Made by a program: the position numbers and the translations under genes. From Heliocidaris erythrogramma (Eukaryota > Echinodermata > Echinoidea > Camarodonta > Echinometridae): a DNA stretch of 64,000 nucleotides. Under the pieces are notes generated by a model, which saw only the letters and a list, made by a program, of their open reading frames with translations, made no database searches and was not told the DNA's origin. Below are positions 24,165 to 34,613 of the stretch, in pieces. The first letter of the stretch is position 1; every line of letters begins with the position of its first letter. Location: the NCBI GenBank assembly GCA_025617745.1, contig CM046861.1, positions 15,009,563-15,073,562 of the forward strand. The letters run 5' to 3'.

Positions 24165-24258
24165 AGTTTTTTCTGACTTGTGTTTTTCATTACAGATCGA
24201 GCATACGATCTTTAACACTGGGAGTAAAATACCTAAAGATTTGTTTACATTATTCTAG

Positions 24259-24713
24259 TTAGCCCAGTCCTAGCTATGGATCAGTAAGGACTTCCTCATC
24301 TCGACCTATATGTATATCCACCGTTTACGATCTAGACCAGGTCCTAGGCCACTGTATTTCTCTTCCTAACATAACAATCTAGAAAAGCATCATGTAACTT
24401 AATGCATAAATTATCTTCGACTTAGGCTGCGGCTAAATGGACTCCACTATTAAACGCTGGCGCCAAATCGACAACCGCTAGCCTAGTTGAACGATAGATT
24501 AACCAATAACATTAGATCTACATGTATACTCAGATTATTTTCAGTCATATAAACGCATTTCATCTCACCTCGTAACACACCATTCCCTGTCTCCCTACTG
24601 ATCCAAGACTAATTAAGAGGTAAGTTTGTTGCTAATTCAATTCCAAGTCTTGTCCTCTTGTCATGACATTTACTAATGGTCAATCATAATAATTTCGGTG
24701 TCTCTTTCATTTT
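24259..24713. other. Non-coding interval, nothing recognised
   Basis: Mixed sequence with no frame, inverted repeat or known motif that could be supported. Confidence 0.5.
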
Positions 24714-25053
24714 GTGTACGTAGTAAACAATCAAATTAAATTCCACGTACCGTGCGCGCAGCTCAGATATCTACGCAGTGCATCCGGATCGTGTACGTTT
24801 TCATTATGCATTCTATCTAGAGCTGCAGCGCGCCGGAACTCTCCCGATGGCTATACGCACACCGTACCGGCTGAAGAAACTTCAAGCCGCGGATTTCGCG
24901 TTCGCTGCGCTGCACTGCAAAACTCGAAGAAATTTAGATATCGATCGCAGAATATCGGTGTTCGCGGGGGAAAAAGTGGATTCACTCAAATTTCTAGTGA
25001 AACTATGCTTTTTTCGTGCTCTGTACAATCGTAATGCAAAAAACTATACATGA
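24714..25053 (+). other. GC-rich segment with two overlapping open frames, function unknown
   Basis: Between AT-rich flanks this segment is noticeably richer in CG. It holds two overlapping frames of 106 and 91 codons (24714-25034 and 24778-25053). Neither has a recognisable domain. The longer-looking candidate (from 24778) is basic and Ala/Leu rich. It could be a CpG-rich regulatory segment or a decayed exon. Confidence 0.2.
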
Positions 25054-25147
25054 GGGTTATAATTATAGTTATACCCAGCCTACATGAATTAGACTAGATC
25101 TATTAATAGTCGTATTTCTTCCACTTACCATTGCCTGCTTTGTATTT

Positions 25148-25439
25148 CCCTTATAAAAAATACCATGGTAATACTACGTATTTCATGGTATTACCGCCAT
25201 AATACCACGAAAACATGGTAAAGCCGTGGTACAAATCGTATTAATTTGCCACAGTGTTACTACGAAAAACAATGTATATTCATAGTGTTTGAATCGTGTA
25301 CCATGAAAAGCATGATACATTCATAGTATTTTCATCTTGGCAATGGGTAACGCGATAAATTCATGGTACTTTCACAGTAATACCGTCCCAATTTACCGCG
25401 GTATTACTATGGTATTACCATGGTACTTTTTTGTAAGGG
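25148..25439. mobile_element. MITE with TACCATGGTA-rich terminal inverted repeats
   Basis: The left end (CCCTTATAAAAAATACCATG) and the complement of the right end (CCCTTACAAAAAAGTACCAT) match over about 28 bp, and the interior is full of further palindromic atggtattac/gtaatacca words. Length 292 bp, no coding. The superfamily is not clear; no target duplication was convincing. Confidence 0.75.
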
Positions 25440-26287
25440 TTGCATCAGGTTAGGTTGCAGATCGAATGTATTGTAGGTTAGACCTCGGCCTTTGGGTCAT
25501 TATAAATGCAAAAGCATGTCAATAAGTTTCGCCTACTTTGTGGCATCCGCGTACTTGAAGGTCACCTGAATGACAAGCATCGACGCAGTATACGAGCGCA
25601 CGCACAGATCTGATTATTGAGTGATCAGTCTACAAACGCAAGAGATCTTCTAATTTTCAGGGAATCAAATATCGATAAATAATTTTCTTTCACAAATTTT
25701 CAGTTGAATAATAGTTATTAGTAATAGTATATTAAAATTTACACATAGGTAATATATGTAAGGAGACAAACAAATATCTTTTTCAATTAATTATTCATCA
25801 TTTGGAAACATTTGCGTAAAATTCAGATTGACAACAAAAAGTAGTTCTGCTTCTGGGCTTTTCCGCTCATTAGGCATATATTCATGAAATTGGCCAGAAT
25901 TCCATGCAGCCAATCGAAAGCCGGAATAGAAAGGTCAAAGCTGGAACTTGTATTCTTTTAAGAAACCATTTAACTGGTTAATTTCCGCCATCAGAAACAC
26001 TTCGAACCAATCGCCAAAGAAACCCTTGTCAACGTGCATGGACGTACTTTACCCATAGACAAATTAAAACTTATAGACGGAAAGGTAGCACCCGCGGATT
26101 TCCCTCATTTGCATATAAGCTGTAGCGTCATCATTCAGGCTAAGCGTATTCGGCCCTGATTCGGCCACGCCCATTTGGTAACATTTCATTTTCCCGAAGC
26201 CCCTGATACCAAGAAAATATCGAAAAGTATCGAGAAACTCCTTATGCATTATTCATTTTTGTTTTGCATACTCGATTTATCAAACTT
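25440..26287. other. Non-coding interval upstream of a possible promoter
   Basis: No gene. A possible octamer motif followed by a TATA-like string (atttgcatataag) lies at about 26108-26120. Confidence 0.4.
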
Positions 26288-26395
26288 TGATTGGACCGGA
26301 CCTTATGAATATGAATGTGATTGAAAAGGGACGATTTGACCTCTCTTCGTCACTTCCGCTGTGAATTTGACGTCACCCGCACAAAGTAAAAAAAG
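26288..26395 (+). promoter_or_regulatory. Possible host gene promoter
   Basis: Within 90 bp there is an inverted CCAAT box (attgg, 26290-26294), an ETS-like cacttccgc (26351-26359) and a perfect cyclic-AMP-type site TGACGTCA (26368-26375), followed by a sequence ending in a strong splice donor at 26412/26413. The cluster order is typical of a broadly used metazoan promoter. It is inferred from motifs only. Confidence 0.35.
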
Positions 26396-26412
26396 TTGTG
26401 GAAAGTTTAGAG
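26385..26412 (+). other. Possible first exon ending at a strong splice donor
   Basis: Sequence TTTAGAG/GTGAGTAC at 26412/26413 fits a metazoan splice donor. The start is arbitrary, set just downstream of the promoter-like motifs. No coding potential. Confidence 0.25.
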
Positions 26413-27393
26413 GTGAGTACACCTGTATTTACGCTTAATTTTCGAAAATTAGATTATATTTATAACAAGTTCTGCCATTGTGAGTAATCTGTTTCAATTT
26501 CTCTACATTTTGAAGGGATTCTACAGAGCTGTAAGTCATGAAACAATGTGTACTCTATTCTCGAACTTTCATTTCAATTTTCATCGTCATGAGCTAAATG
26601 TTGCAGCTCGATTCCCCTTACCACCCTGTCACTCGTGACGGCTTACCCGGACTTTCGGGCGGGACTATCTAGATACGTTTCGATAGATGATCTATTGATT
26701 GATGTCAATGCCAATGGCTGACAGATTTCGTAAACCTCGAAATAGATCGAACTTAGTCTGTATTTCGATGATTTGGTTATCTAAGTTAGATGTAGACGCA
26801 TAGACCCCGTTATATTCTGAAAGACAAAGGGCCCAGGTGAGACCCTTTCTAATTAATTGATTCTGTAGCGTAGGCTGTTCTTGTCAGGATTTTTTTTTTT
26901 TGAGAATGAAGAGGGGGTTTCATGTTGATACTACTAGTATTTTCCAGAGACCAGTCCAGGTCAAGGTTTACTTTGTGTACATGTACAGAGTTTGGTAATG
27001 CAGGGTTGTAATTTTAACGTAGTGGTTCTTAGTAAAAGTTAATTTGCTTAGGTGTACTAATGTTAGATGAGCTTTGGCCCACTTTTTTCTTCTAAAGTTG
27101 AGCCAAGGCCAAAGCCAAGGCTAGCTAGGCAAGCATCTAATGATCTAGACCGAACGAGAGAGAAATTTCGGTCTAGGCTAGCATCATGGTGATGAGGTTT
27201 TATATGTTTTACATTTCAAGAGAGAGAGAGAGAGAGAGAGAAGGGGGTACATAAATTAGTGTTGATTATAGACCAGAATCAAAGGCCTTTTTAAAGAGGT
27301 AATAAATCTCCCCTGAGTATTAAATAGCTGGATGGCCTTTGTTTCAGTATTGCATTCATTAGTCTCATTCATGTTGACTTTGATTTCCATCAG
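26413..27393. other. Non-coding interval with (GA)n, possible intron
   Basis: Contains a (GA)n microsatellite at about 27219-27241. No frame. It would be an intron if the flanking splice signals are real. Confidence 0.35.
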
Positions 27394-27527
27394 ATAAACA
27401 TGGCAAGGAACTAACCTGTGGCTGATCTACTTGAAGATCTACTAGGTCTCCTTACATAACTTAACAACTGTTGGAGGTGCCGGATGAAGTGGAAAGTCCT
27501 ACTTGATGAGACATGAGAAATAAACAG
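27394..27527 (+). other. Possible internal exon (non-coding or UTR)
   Basis: A polypyrimidine-like stretch and ttccatcag precede 27394, and CAG/GTAAGT stands at 27527/27528, so a 134 bp exon is well delimited. All three frames contain stops, so it would be a 5' UTR or long non-coding RNA exon. Confidence 0.3.
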
Positions 27528-28098
27528 GTAAGTCTAGACCTTACTGCGGCAGCCTGAACGCATAGCGTTCGTGGCAGCATCCCTGGGCTAGGGACTAGAC
27601 CTAACTAGTTAGACCTATACCATTACAGCTAAAAACCAAAACAACAATTTGTTTTTCTTTTTTCTGAGGAATGGACAATTCATTTGTCATTTTTCCTTTA
27701 TCCACCACTGAGATCTGTTTTCAGTGTAATATGAAATTAGCTGTTTAGTGTCTTTAAATATCAATTATGATATATTTAAGGGATGTTCAGTGGGATGTCA
27801 TAAATACAAATTTTAGTCCCCTTAATTATTACATTTAACATTTCATTAATTCCTGCAAACAGAAACAAAACAAAATAAGATGGGTGAATGTATGTTATTG
27901 ATGATATTATTATTTTCATTATTATTGTTATCATTATGATCATTATTATTGTTAGTAGTAGTAGTAGTAGTAGTAATATTAGGGCCAAATATGACACTAT
28001 TGATTACAGTCCATAAATCTATTGTAGTTAGTCTCCTCTTTGAAAAGATGAAGAGGGTGAGGATGAGTGTTTGTGTGATTTTTTTTTTCTTAATACAG
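27528..28098. other. Non-coding interval with (GTA)n, possible intron
   Basis: A TAG/GTA trinucleotide run lies at 27951-27975 and ATT-rich repeats just before it. No gene. Confidence 0.35.
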
Positions 28099-28190
28099 GG
28101 TAATGCTTCTCTACCTCATCTATTCTACAACAGATGATGATGATGACGAAGAGGAATGCTTACCTACTGAGAATGAAGACAAATTCTGAG
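28099..28190 (+). other. Possible exon with short acidic open frame
   Basis: A strong acceptor (eight T then cttaatacag) ends at 28098. One frame after it reads STTDDDDDEEECLPTENEDKF and then stops at about 28190, like the acidic C-terminus of a protein. The upstream candidate exon does not supply a matching long frame, so any gene would need other exons. Confidence 0.25.
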
Positions 28191-28266
28191 AGGAACAATT
28201 ACTACTTAGCTGCTTTAGTTTTGCATGTTAGGCATATGCTTTATGAGTAAGATTGCTATCGGCCTT

Positions 28267-28484
28267 CAGGGGCGTCAATGTGTTTTTCGGAGGGGGGGGG
28301 GGGGGCAAAACAGCCTAATAGCACCCTTCATGATTTTTTCAATGCCTCTTAATTGCCAGCTTCTCCAAGGTAAGATGAGTCAGGGAAATATAATTTTTTT
28401 TTTTTTTTTTTTTGAGGGGGGGGGGCAAAACTATATTATTTGCCCTCCTACTGCCCACTTACCACCCCATAATCAACGCCCCTG
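28267..28484. mobile_element. hAT-like miniature element
   Basis: Ends CAGGGGCGTCAAT and ATCAACGCCCCTG form inverted repeats starting CAGGGG, typical of hAT-derived miniature elements. The interior holds two poly(G) runs and a poly(T). No clear 8 bp target duplication was found. Confidence 0.65.
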
Positions 28485-28555
28485 GTTGTTATTAGTACCT
28501 CAATACAATCAAGGTACACACTTTTTGGTTTAAGAAGCCATTTTCTTGTGACTTT

Positions 28556-28717
28556 CGCCATGCTATAATGTGTTATGGCGCCACCTAATGGCGTTACCTC
28601 ATCCCCGAATTGTAAACATTCGCCCCTTACCGGCGCCGTGTTGAGAATCATAACATCCTACAATAAATGGTAGGTTCTAAGTACTATTGTGACTGTAGTG
28701 TCATTCCTTACTGGCGT
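28556..28717 (+). repeat. Left LTR of the gag-only element
   Basis: Starts CGCCATGC and ends TTACTGGCGT, so its ends contain the inverted words CGCCA/TGGCG. It holds a polyadenylation-like AATAAA in ctacaataaatgg. Confidence 0.88.
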
Positions 28718-28874
28718 GGATGCAGCTGGATCGGATCTTTGCCATGCATACAGCAGGATGGCCGCTGCTACATATTGCATACAGTCGGTCGGAAAGCATA
28801 ATTTTCCGTGATAGGTAGTCGCTTAGTAGATTGTGTTTCCCACGGCTAATATACAATCCCATACATAGCCCATT

Positions 28875-30940
28875 ATGTTGGCTTACCCCCGGTACTACTA
28901 CCGGTACCGGCAACCTCTTCCCCAGGCCCAAGAGAGAGGCCGCACTTCCCGTGCCCGAAAGGGAGGCACGATTCCCAATCCCTTTCCCCATAACAATTAT
29001 GATTGGAGATTGGAATCTGATGAAGGATTTTTGCATAACTTAGATGACGTGAATGAAAGTGAAATAGAGAGTGATAGTTATTGTGAAAGTGATGATGATG
29101 ACATAGTATGTGGTGATGAAGGAGTAGAGTTCAACTTCATGTGGGATGGGCTTCCCCAACAACCTTCCTCTCATGGTGATAGTTATCCTTCATCACAAAG
29201 ACATGATACGTACCAAACACAGAGTATCAGTAGACTCAGTCTCAGCGCTAGTTCTAGCCATTCCCAACAGATAGTCAAGAATGGTAGTTGTCCGCTGTGC
29301 TCTAGGGTTAATCGCCCAAACCAGCATCATATCGGTGATTGCCCTTTCTTGCCCTTGGAAGATAGACAGTGCGTTGTACAAGCTCGCCATGTTGCAAGAA
29401 TCCTTGGGCATGATGACATTCTTGATATAGACTTGCCTGACGTAGACTCCAGTATGTGTGATATTGATTGTGACTTCTCAGATGATGATTTGTCCGTCGT
29501 CAACGACGACATTCTTACATGTACTCCTGGATCTTTCTCGTCTATGAATTGTTCAGATGTTGACGGACCTAGCCCTAGTACTCTTGGTTGTGCCGCTGAC
29601 TTGTCAGAGATAGACGAGTCACCTAATTATATGGGAGATACTCGTGGTAGTAGTGGTAACTCACCGGGGTCAGGTGAGTTCTGCAGAGACAGTTTTATGC
29701 CACTTTCTTCAAACGTGGCTAGTCCTTCTAAGGTGCCCATCCGGGCCAACCTGACTCCTCGTGTTGACTTTTCATCTGGAAATGAGAAAGTCCCGGTTTC
29801 TTTTATCAGTGGTGCCAAAAGGAATCTCATACGGTATTCCACAGTTTGTAGACTTGGTGGCAAAGTCACAGCTACCCAGGACCAAACTGACGACTCTTCT
29901 TTAGGAAGTATCGACGACTCTTCTTTAGGAAGTATCGGCGACACTTCACTCGTCTTCACTATTGACAGTTACCAGTTTCTGTTCATTGGAACTGTTGTTG
30001 AGTCACTAGATGTAGAAGCGCAAGCAGGCTTACCCTTTATGGAGATGCATGACGTTACCATACGACCTGCCAAACGTCAGATTCGCTTCGGTGATGGACC
30101 AGCTCTGCCGTATGGTTCACCTGCACCTGATCAGACACGTCTTCCTCACGCCAATAGTGAGATTCAGCTAATGCGCATGGACACGGTACCTCTTGTTTCT
30201 GTAGCCATGTCCACCGAGGGCACACCATCCTCTCCGCCATACACTGTAGCTCACTCGTGTGATCACCCTACCGCCTCTGAGGATTCTGAAGACTGTCGTA
30301 CCTTTCACCCCAGAACAGCAGGTAGACGGTCCCAGTGATGTATCTTCAACCAGTGTGAATAGCCCATCCACGAGATCATTGTTGACAGCCAAGATTGTTG
30401 ATCTACCCAAGGACAATTACCTGGACATAGCCCAATCTGATCCTAGCAGGACCAACATGTTGCCTGCCTCCCCTACGTGTGACCCAACCCGACTCGGTGC
30501 CAGTGTTATCGTCACAGCCCCTCTCTGCTACCTCGCTTGTGATAGCGGACCTGGACCGTCTCCTCGTTTAGTGCAGCAGCCATCTGTTTTCCTCTCACAG
30601 TCTACAGCTCACCTATCCCAGGCTGCAGATAGTGCTGCTTCCTCTGTAGATCCTGTCTGTCATCGGGGTTCCTCAGAAAGAACTCTTACCTCTGAACTGG
30701 ACCGTTTGAGTGAGACGTCCCAACCCTGGGTTGAGACAGTCGATGATGTCCCTTGTCGTCACTCGATTTTTGAGAGGATTGACGTACCCCATTCATGGTG
30801 AGTCGTGTGTCTGCGATATCATCTCACGCATGCCTCGGTCTCGGCCTCGCCACGTCCGCCTCATGAAGATCTGGCCTCGTCCTGGACGCCCCCAAGATGC
30901 ATTCAGTATTCTAGCCGATGATTGTGATGGTGACCGCAAT
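28875..30940 (+). pseudogene. Gag- and protease-like region of the gag-only element
   Basis: The protein-like region begins MLAYPRYYYRYRQ and contains an acidic stretch (SESDDDDIVCGDEG-like), then the finger CPLCSRVNRPNQHHIGDC (about 29289-29345), which with the following PLEDRQCVVQARHVARIL resembles gag fingers of Gypsy-related elements in echinoderms and cnidarians (from memory). A retropepsin-like fold follows (about 29780-30100, ending MEMHDVTIRPAKRQI); it appears diverged. A 24 bp duplication encodes DDSSLGSI twice (about 29889-29936). The rest is Ser/Thr/Pro-rich. It could be a surviving Gag product or simple decay. Confidence 0.65.
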
Positions 30941-32870
30941 TAGCATTTCGACAGTGACGTCTATAGATGCGAACTCTATATATGACTCCATATGTATTTT
31001 TGGACTTGGTTGATGATTTATTTTGCCATGTTTTTAGTGCCCCTTTCTGACCCTTCCTTCTTTCCTCACCTTATTTCCAAAAAATATAATTGTGCTTTTC
31101 TCAACTATATATTTTTGTTGTTTTACTGCCTGTCATTGTATACATTTAACCCTTTTGTTTCCTTATAGGAGATCAGTTTGGGATTTTCTATCACTTCCGG
31201 TCTTTTTATATGATAGTCATTTATATTTGACTAGTATGTTTTCTTTCCATTTATGCCTTATCCCTTTCTAACTGGCCTTTTCAGGTGGAAGCAGGAACCA
31301 GTTCAGAAACAGTTATACTGAGATTTGTCTTTGAGGGCTGTAGCTTTCGTATTATTTATTTTCTGTCTCCTTTTTTATACTCATATAAACACTGCATAGG
31401 AAGGGTATTTTTATGAAAGGAGCAGGTACGTGTTGGTTGATAATTTATGAGTTGATTTCCATTTTACCAGGTTTAAAGATATCCAGTTATGCTATATTTT
31501 CATTTTCTAATATGCCGAGTGCATTTGCTTGTTTCAGCTTTTTGACATGTGACATATTTTTATGTTGTTGGTAAAGCTATATATGCATATTATTGTTATG
31601 CCCATATCCTAGTATGTGTATTGATAACCATTTAATATGTCTGTCATTCATGGTATGTTGTAGCTGTGTTTATAATTTTACACTTAGGCCGTTGTCTACA
31701 TTACAAGCTTGCACAAATGTATATGAATTTGAATATCCTTGCATGACACACAGCACCTTGCATTGTTTGGTGTGTGTAACAAGTTAAATCAACAGCTTAT
31801 TTTGGGGACAGATTTTTTCCTGCTGGTCATCTGTTTTTCATTTTCTTGTATTATTGCGCTTATATGCTCCTGTGATGTTGCACATGTTAAATCAATTATA
31901 TATATGTAATGGATGATGGTAAGAGCAGTTATGTTTTAATTTGTGATTATCTTAATAGTTTTATTTATCCTTATTGCTACAGGTGTGACTTTTAGGTGGT
32001 ATGCCCATTTAATATATATGTGTATGATTCATAATTGCAGTAGTTTGTATCAGTTTATGCCATGCAGGATGACTGGATCACATGATGGATGTGGTCATTG
32101 GATTTTACTACTGCAATGCGTGAATTTTGGTTGCGCTTCTTATATAGATAGTGTATATAGTTTTTATGTATGCACTTTCCATTCGGTGTTAAGGTGCAGG
32201 GGGCAACAGCTAGTATTATGTTTAAACACCCTCATTGTTTTTCAGGTATTTACTACAATGCCTTTACAGTGGCTTGAACAGAGCCTTTTTACAATTCATG
32301 TCTATGTACCTTGTGATACCAGGTTATCAGAACCTTGATTTACAGCTTCTTATAACCCTTTTCATGTTATTACTGCTTAGGTCTAGGGAGGATTGCCATT
32401 TATTTTGTTCATCTAAAGAGTTATGCGTTCTGTGTGGTTTTAGTATCATACCATAAATTAATCGCCTATACCTGTTTGGGAAGTGGATATGCATTGCCAT
32501 TTATTGTTTGATATCGTATTGCTGTTTGTTCCGTTTCATTCAGATGCAAGACACAAGGAAGTACCATGGTGTTATATTTGGTACGGGTGTATTTTTCATC
32601 ATGTATACTGATCCAGGCTATCATTTAGCCCTTTTTTAAGGTTGATTTGTATGTTGTGTTTTAATGTGATTTTGATGAATGTCTGGACAGGGTTGTGATT
32701 TCAGACAAATTATTTAACTTTGATGGCTGTACAGTTTAAAATTTGATTTATATGTGCATTACATAGATTGTGATGGGTTTAGCATTATTATGTTGCTTTA
32801 CAACGGTTCCATTCTGCTCAATAAAAAAAATTGTGGAAAAGGGAATAGGGAGAAGAAAGAAAAGTAGTCA

Positions 32871-33032
32871 CGCCATGCTATAATGTGTTATGGCGCCACC
32901 TTGTGGCGTTACCTCATTCCCGAATTGTAAACATTCGCCCCTTAGCGGCGCCGTGTTGAGAATCATAACATCCTACAATAAATGGTAGGTTCTAAGTACT
33001 ATTGTGACTGTAGTGTCATTCCTTACTGGCGT
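32871..33032 (+). repeat. Right LTR of the gag-only element
   Basis: A 162 bp copy of 28556-28717 with about four substitutions. Confidence 0.88.
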
Positions 33033-33417
33033 TTACTAATTTAGTTTCTTTTGAATAGCCTTGAAAATTTTATCTGTCCAACTGGAAAAACTTTTTTCCT
33101 CTTTAAATACTTTTGAGAATTCCCACTTATTATTATATTCATATCATTTAAAGAGTCGATGTTAACTATTAATAGGAAACTCTAAATTTCAGTCTTTTTG
33201 CAAATTCTAATTGTTGCTTGCTAAATTATAAAATACACAATGGATGCTATTTTCTAAACTCTTTCCTCTTTTCTTTCAACAGACATGGATTTCTACTTCA
33301 ACTCTTCGGTGAAATAGACCCCTGCTTTGATAAACATCTAAATTTCTTCATATTGAAATCATACCTGGATTCCAGTCTAATATGCATCATTAGAATGGCG
33401 GAAGAGGAGTTTTAAAC
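33033..33417 (+). other. Non-coding interval with one possible exon
   Basis: A good acceptor (ttttctttcaacag) ends near 33282. From there one frame is open to a stop at about 33415, reading HGFLLQLFGEIDPCFDKHL and ending MAEEEF. No domain is recognised. It could be a terminal exon of the candidate transcript at 26-28 kb or chance. Confidence 0.2.
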
Positions 33418-33571
33418 GGGCGCCGCGGAACGTCTTGGAAAGTGGAGGGGCTTAGTGGGGGGGGGGGGGGGGGGGCTGCGTGTATTACCACATTTTTTGC
33501 ACTGCCGTACGTTTGCACGTGTTTACTGAAAAAGGGCCCCCCCCCCCCCCCCCCCGGTTCCGCGGTCCCTG
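33418..33571. mobile_element. hAT-like miniature element with G and C tracts
   Basis: CCGCGGAAC near the left end and GTTCCGCGG near the right end are inverted repeats; the right terminus read inward is CAGGGACCGCGGAACC. Between them lie a poly(G) run of about 18 and a poly(C) run of about 18, able to pair or form quadruplexes. Confidence 0.6.
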
Positions 33572-34081
33572 TTAAAGTTCTTCAATTATATCTTAACCAT
33601 CTTACCCACCCCCTTATAAAGATAAGCACTGCCACAGCCACTTGGCCTCTCCTTTATTAAATCTTCTCACCATGTATAACAAATTAATAATAATAATTAA
33701 CTGATTCTGTGAATTTGTGCTAATTTAATTACTATTCTATTATTGATCTTCAGAGAAAATCCATACTATTCAACACTTTATTTCATGGATGCCACTGTTC
33801 AGACAAAAGTAGCAATTCCTACTTTTTCAACATAATTTTAGCCATATAAAACCACTGTTTATGTAGTACCCAAGGGCCCATTCTAGATGATTTTCCCAAT
33901 TTTTTATCAATTCTAATTGGCATCCCTGTTATTTAGATTCAAACTATAGAATTAGATCTCTGTGTGTGTTTCTCCCCGCCCCCCTTTTTAGTTAGACTTT
34001 TAATACTATTAATATGCAATATACATGTACCAACTAAAAGGAAGATGAATCATTTGATTTATATTTCTTAGAAGTGTCAAC
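33572..34081. other. Non-coding interval, nothing recognised
   Basis: AT-rich sequence without frames or repeats that could be supported. Confidence 0.5.
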
Positions 34082-34093
34082 AAGACTCACATT
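34082..34093 (+). repeat. 12 bp target duplication of insertion 2, left copy
   Basis: AAGACTCACATT is repeated exactly at 34602-34613, immediately outside the second tRNA-like hairpin insertion. Confidence 0.85.
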
Positions 34094-34601
34094 TGTAAAC
34101 AAATTTGTAGGCATTTTACTCCCAGTGTTAAAGATTGTATGCTCGATCTGTAATGAAAAACACAAGTCAGAAAAAATTGGAACCAGCGGGATTCGAACCT
34201 GTCATCTACTGCTTTCCGGGCAGCGACTTAACCACCAGGCTATTCTGGTTCACGGCCAAGTCACGATGAACTGGAATCAAATACCAAAGATCCTCTTCTT
34301 TCTGACTCATTAATATTCAACAATCCGCCGTAGACAATGGTTAGTAAACGAAGAAGCTTGATGGGAGGAATTTTAATTTGTAAACAAATTAAAATAGGCA
34401 TTTTACTCCCAGTGTTAAAGATCTTATGCTCGATCTGTAATGAAAAACACAAGTCAGAAAAAATTGGAACCAGCTGGTTCCAATTTTTTCTGACTTGTGT
34501 TTTTCATTACAGATCGAGCATACGATCTTTAACACTGGGGAGTAAAATGCCTAAAAAATTGTTTACAAATTAAAATTCCTCCCATCAAGGTTCTTCGTTT
34601 A
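34094..34601 (+). mobile_element. tRNA-like tandem/hairpin element, insertion 2
   Basis: One nearly complete ~294 bp unit (with tRNA-like core at 34179-34251) is followed by a second partial unit that folds straight back on itself. The arms 34345-34473 and 34474-34601 are nearly perfect complements of about 128 bp with no loop, centred on CCAG/CTGG. The outer end is again TAAACGAAG (as its complement CTTCGTTTA) and the other end TGTAAAC, as in the insertion at 23.3 kb. The 12 bp flanks differ from those of insertion 1, so these are independent events. Confidence 0.87.
34179..34251 (-). other. tRNA-like core, copy 4
   Basis: Same A-box-like and B-box-like words as the copies at 23.5 and 23.8 kb on the minus strand; the anticodon-like hairpin has one change. 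Confidence 0.6.
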
Positions 34602-34613
34602 AAGACTCACATT

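Larger units (their letters stand above)
23348..24246 (+). mobile_element. tRNA-like tandem/hairpin element, insertion 1
   Basis: Two full ~294 bp units (23348 and 23642) and a third partial unit (from 23937) run head to tail. After a 21-base poly(A) (24051-24071) the sequence turns round and continues as an inverted partial unit to 24246. Each full unit carries a tRNA-like core on the minus strand. The insertion starts TAAACGAAG, ends TTGTTTAC, and is flanked by the 12 bp repeat ACATTATTCTAG. The same family is inserted at 34094-34601 with the same termini and another 12 bp duplication, so it is mobile. Its class is unknown: SINE-like by the Pol III boxes, foldback-like by architecture. Confidence 0.85.
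28556..33032 (+). mobile_element. LTR retrotransposon with gag and protease-like region only
   Basis: Direct repeats of 162 bp at 28556-28717 and 32871-33032 (about four differences) bound a 4.15 kb interior. The left repeat is followed by TGGATGCAGCTGGATCGG, a plausible primer-binding region, and the right one preceded by a purine-rich tract (32840-32865). The interior has a gag-like and protease-like region (about 28875-30340), then a Ser/Thr/Pro-rich part to about 30940, then about 1.9 kb of AT-rich sequence without RT, RNase H or integrase. It looks non-autonomous and fairly young by LTR similarity. No convincing target duplication was seen. Treated as a fossil. Confidence 0.85.

Noticed and set aside
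23348-24246. Hammerhead ribozyme in the 294 bp unit, as in animal retrozymes
   Set aside because: Both strands of the unit were read for a CTGANGA core with a following GAAA; only partial look-alikes (e.g. cacgatgaac) were found.
23348-24246. CRISPR array
   Set aside because: Repeats are 294 bp long without short unique spacers, and the genome is eukaryotic.
29889-29936. Minisatellite in the gag-only element as a separate feature
   Set aside because: Only two 24 bp copies inside the protease-like region; noted there instead.
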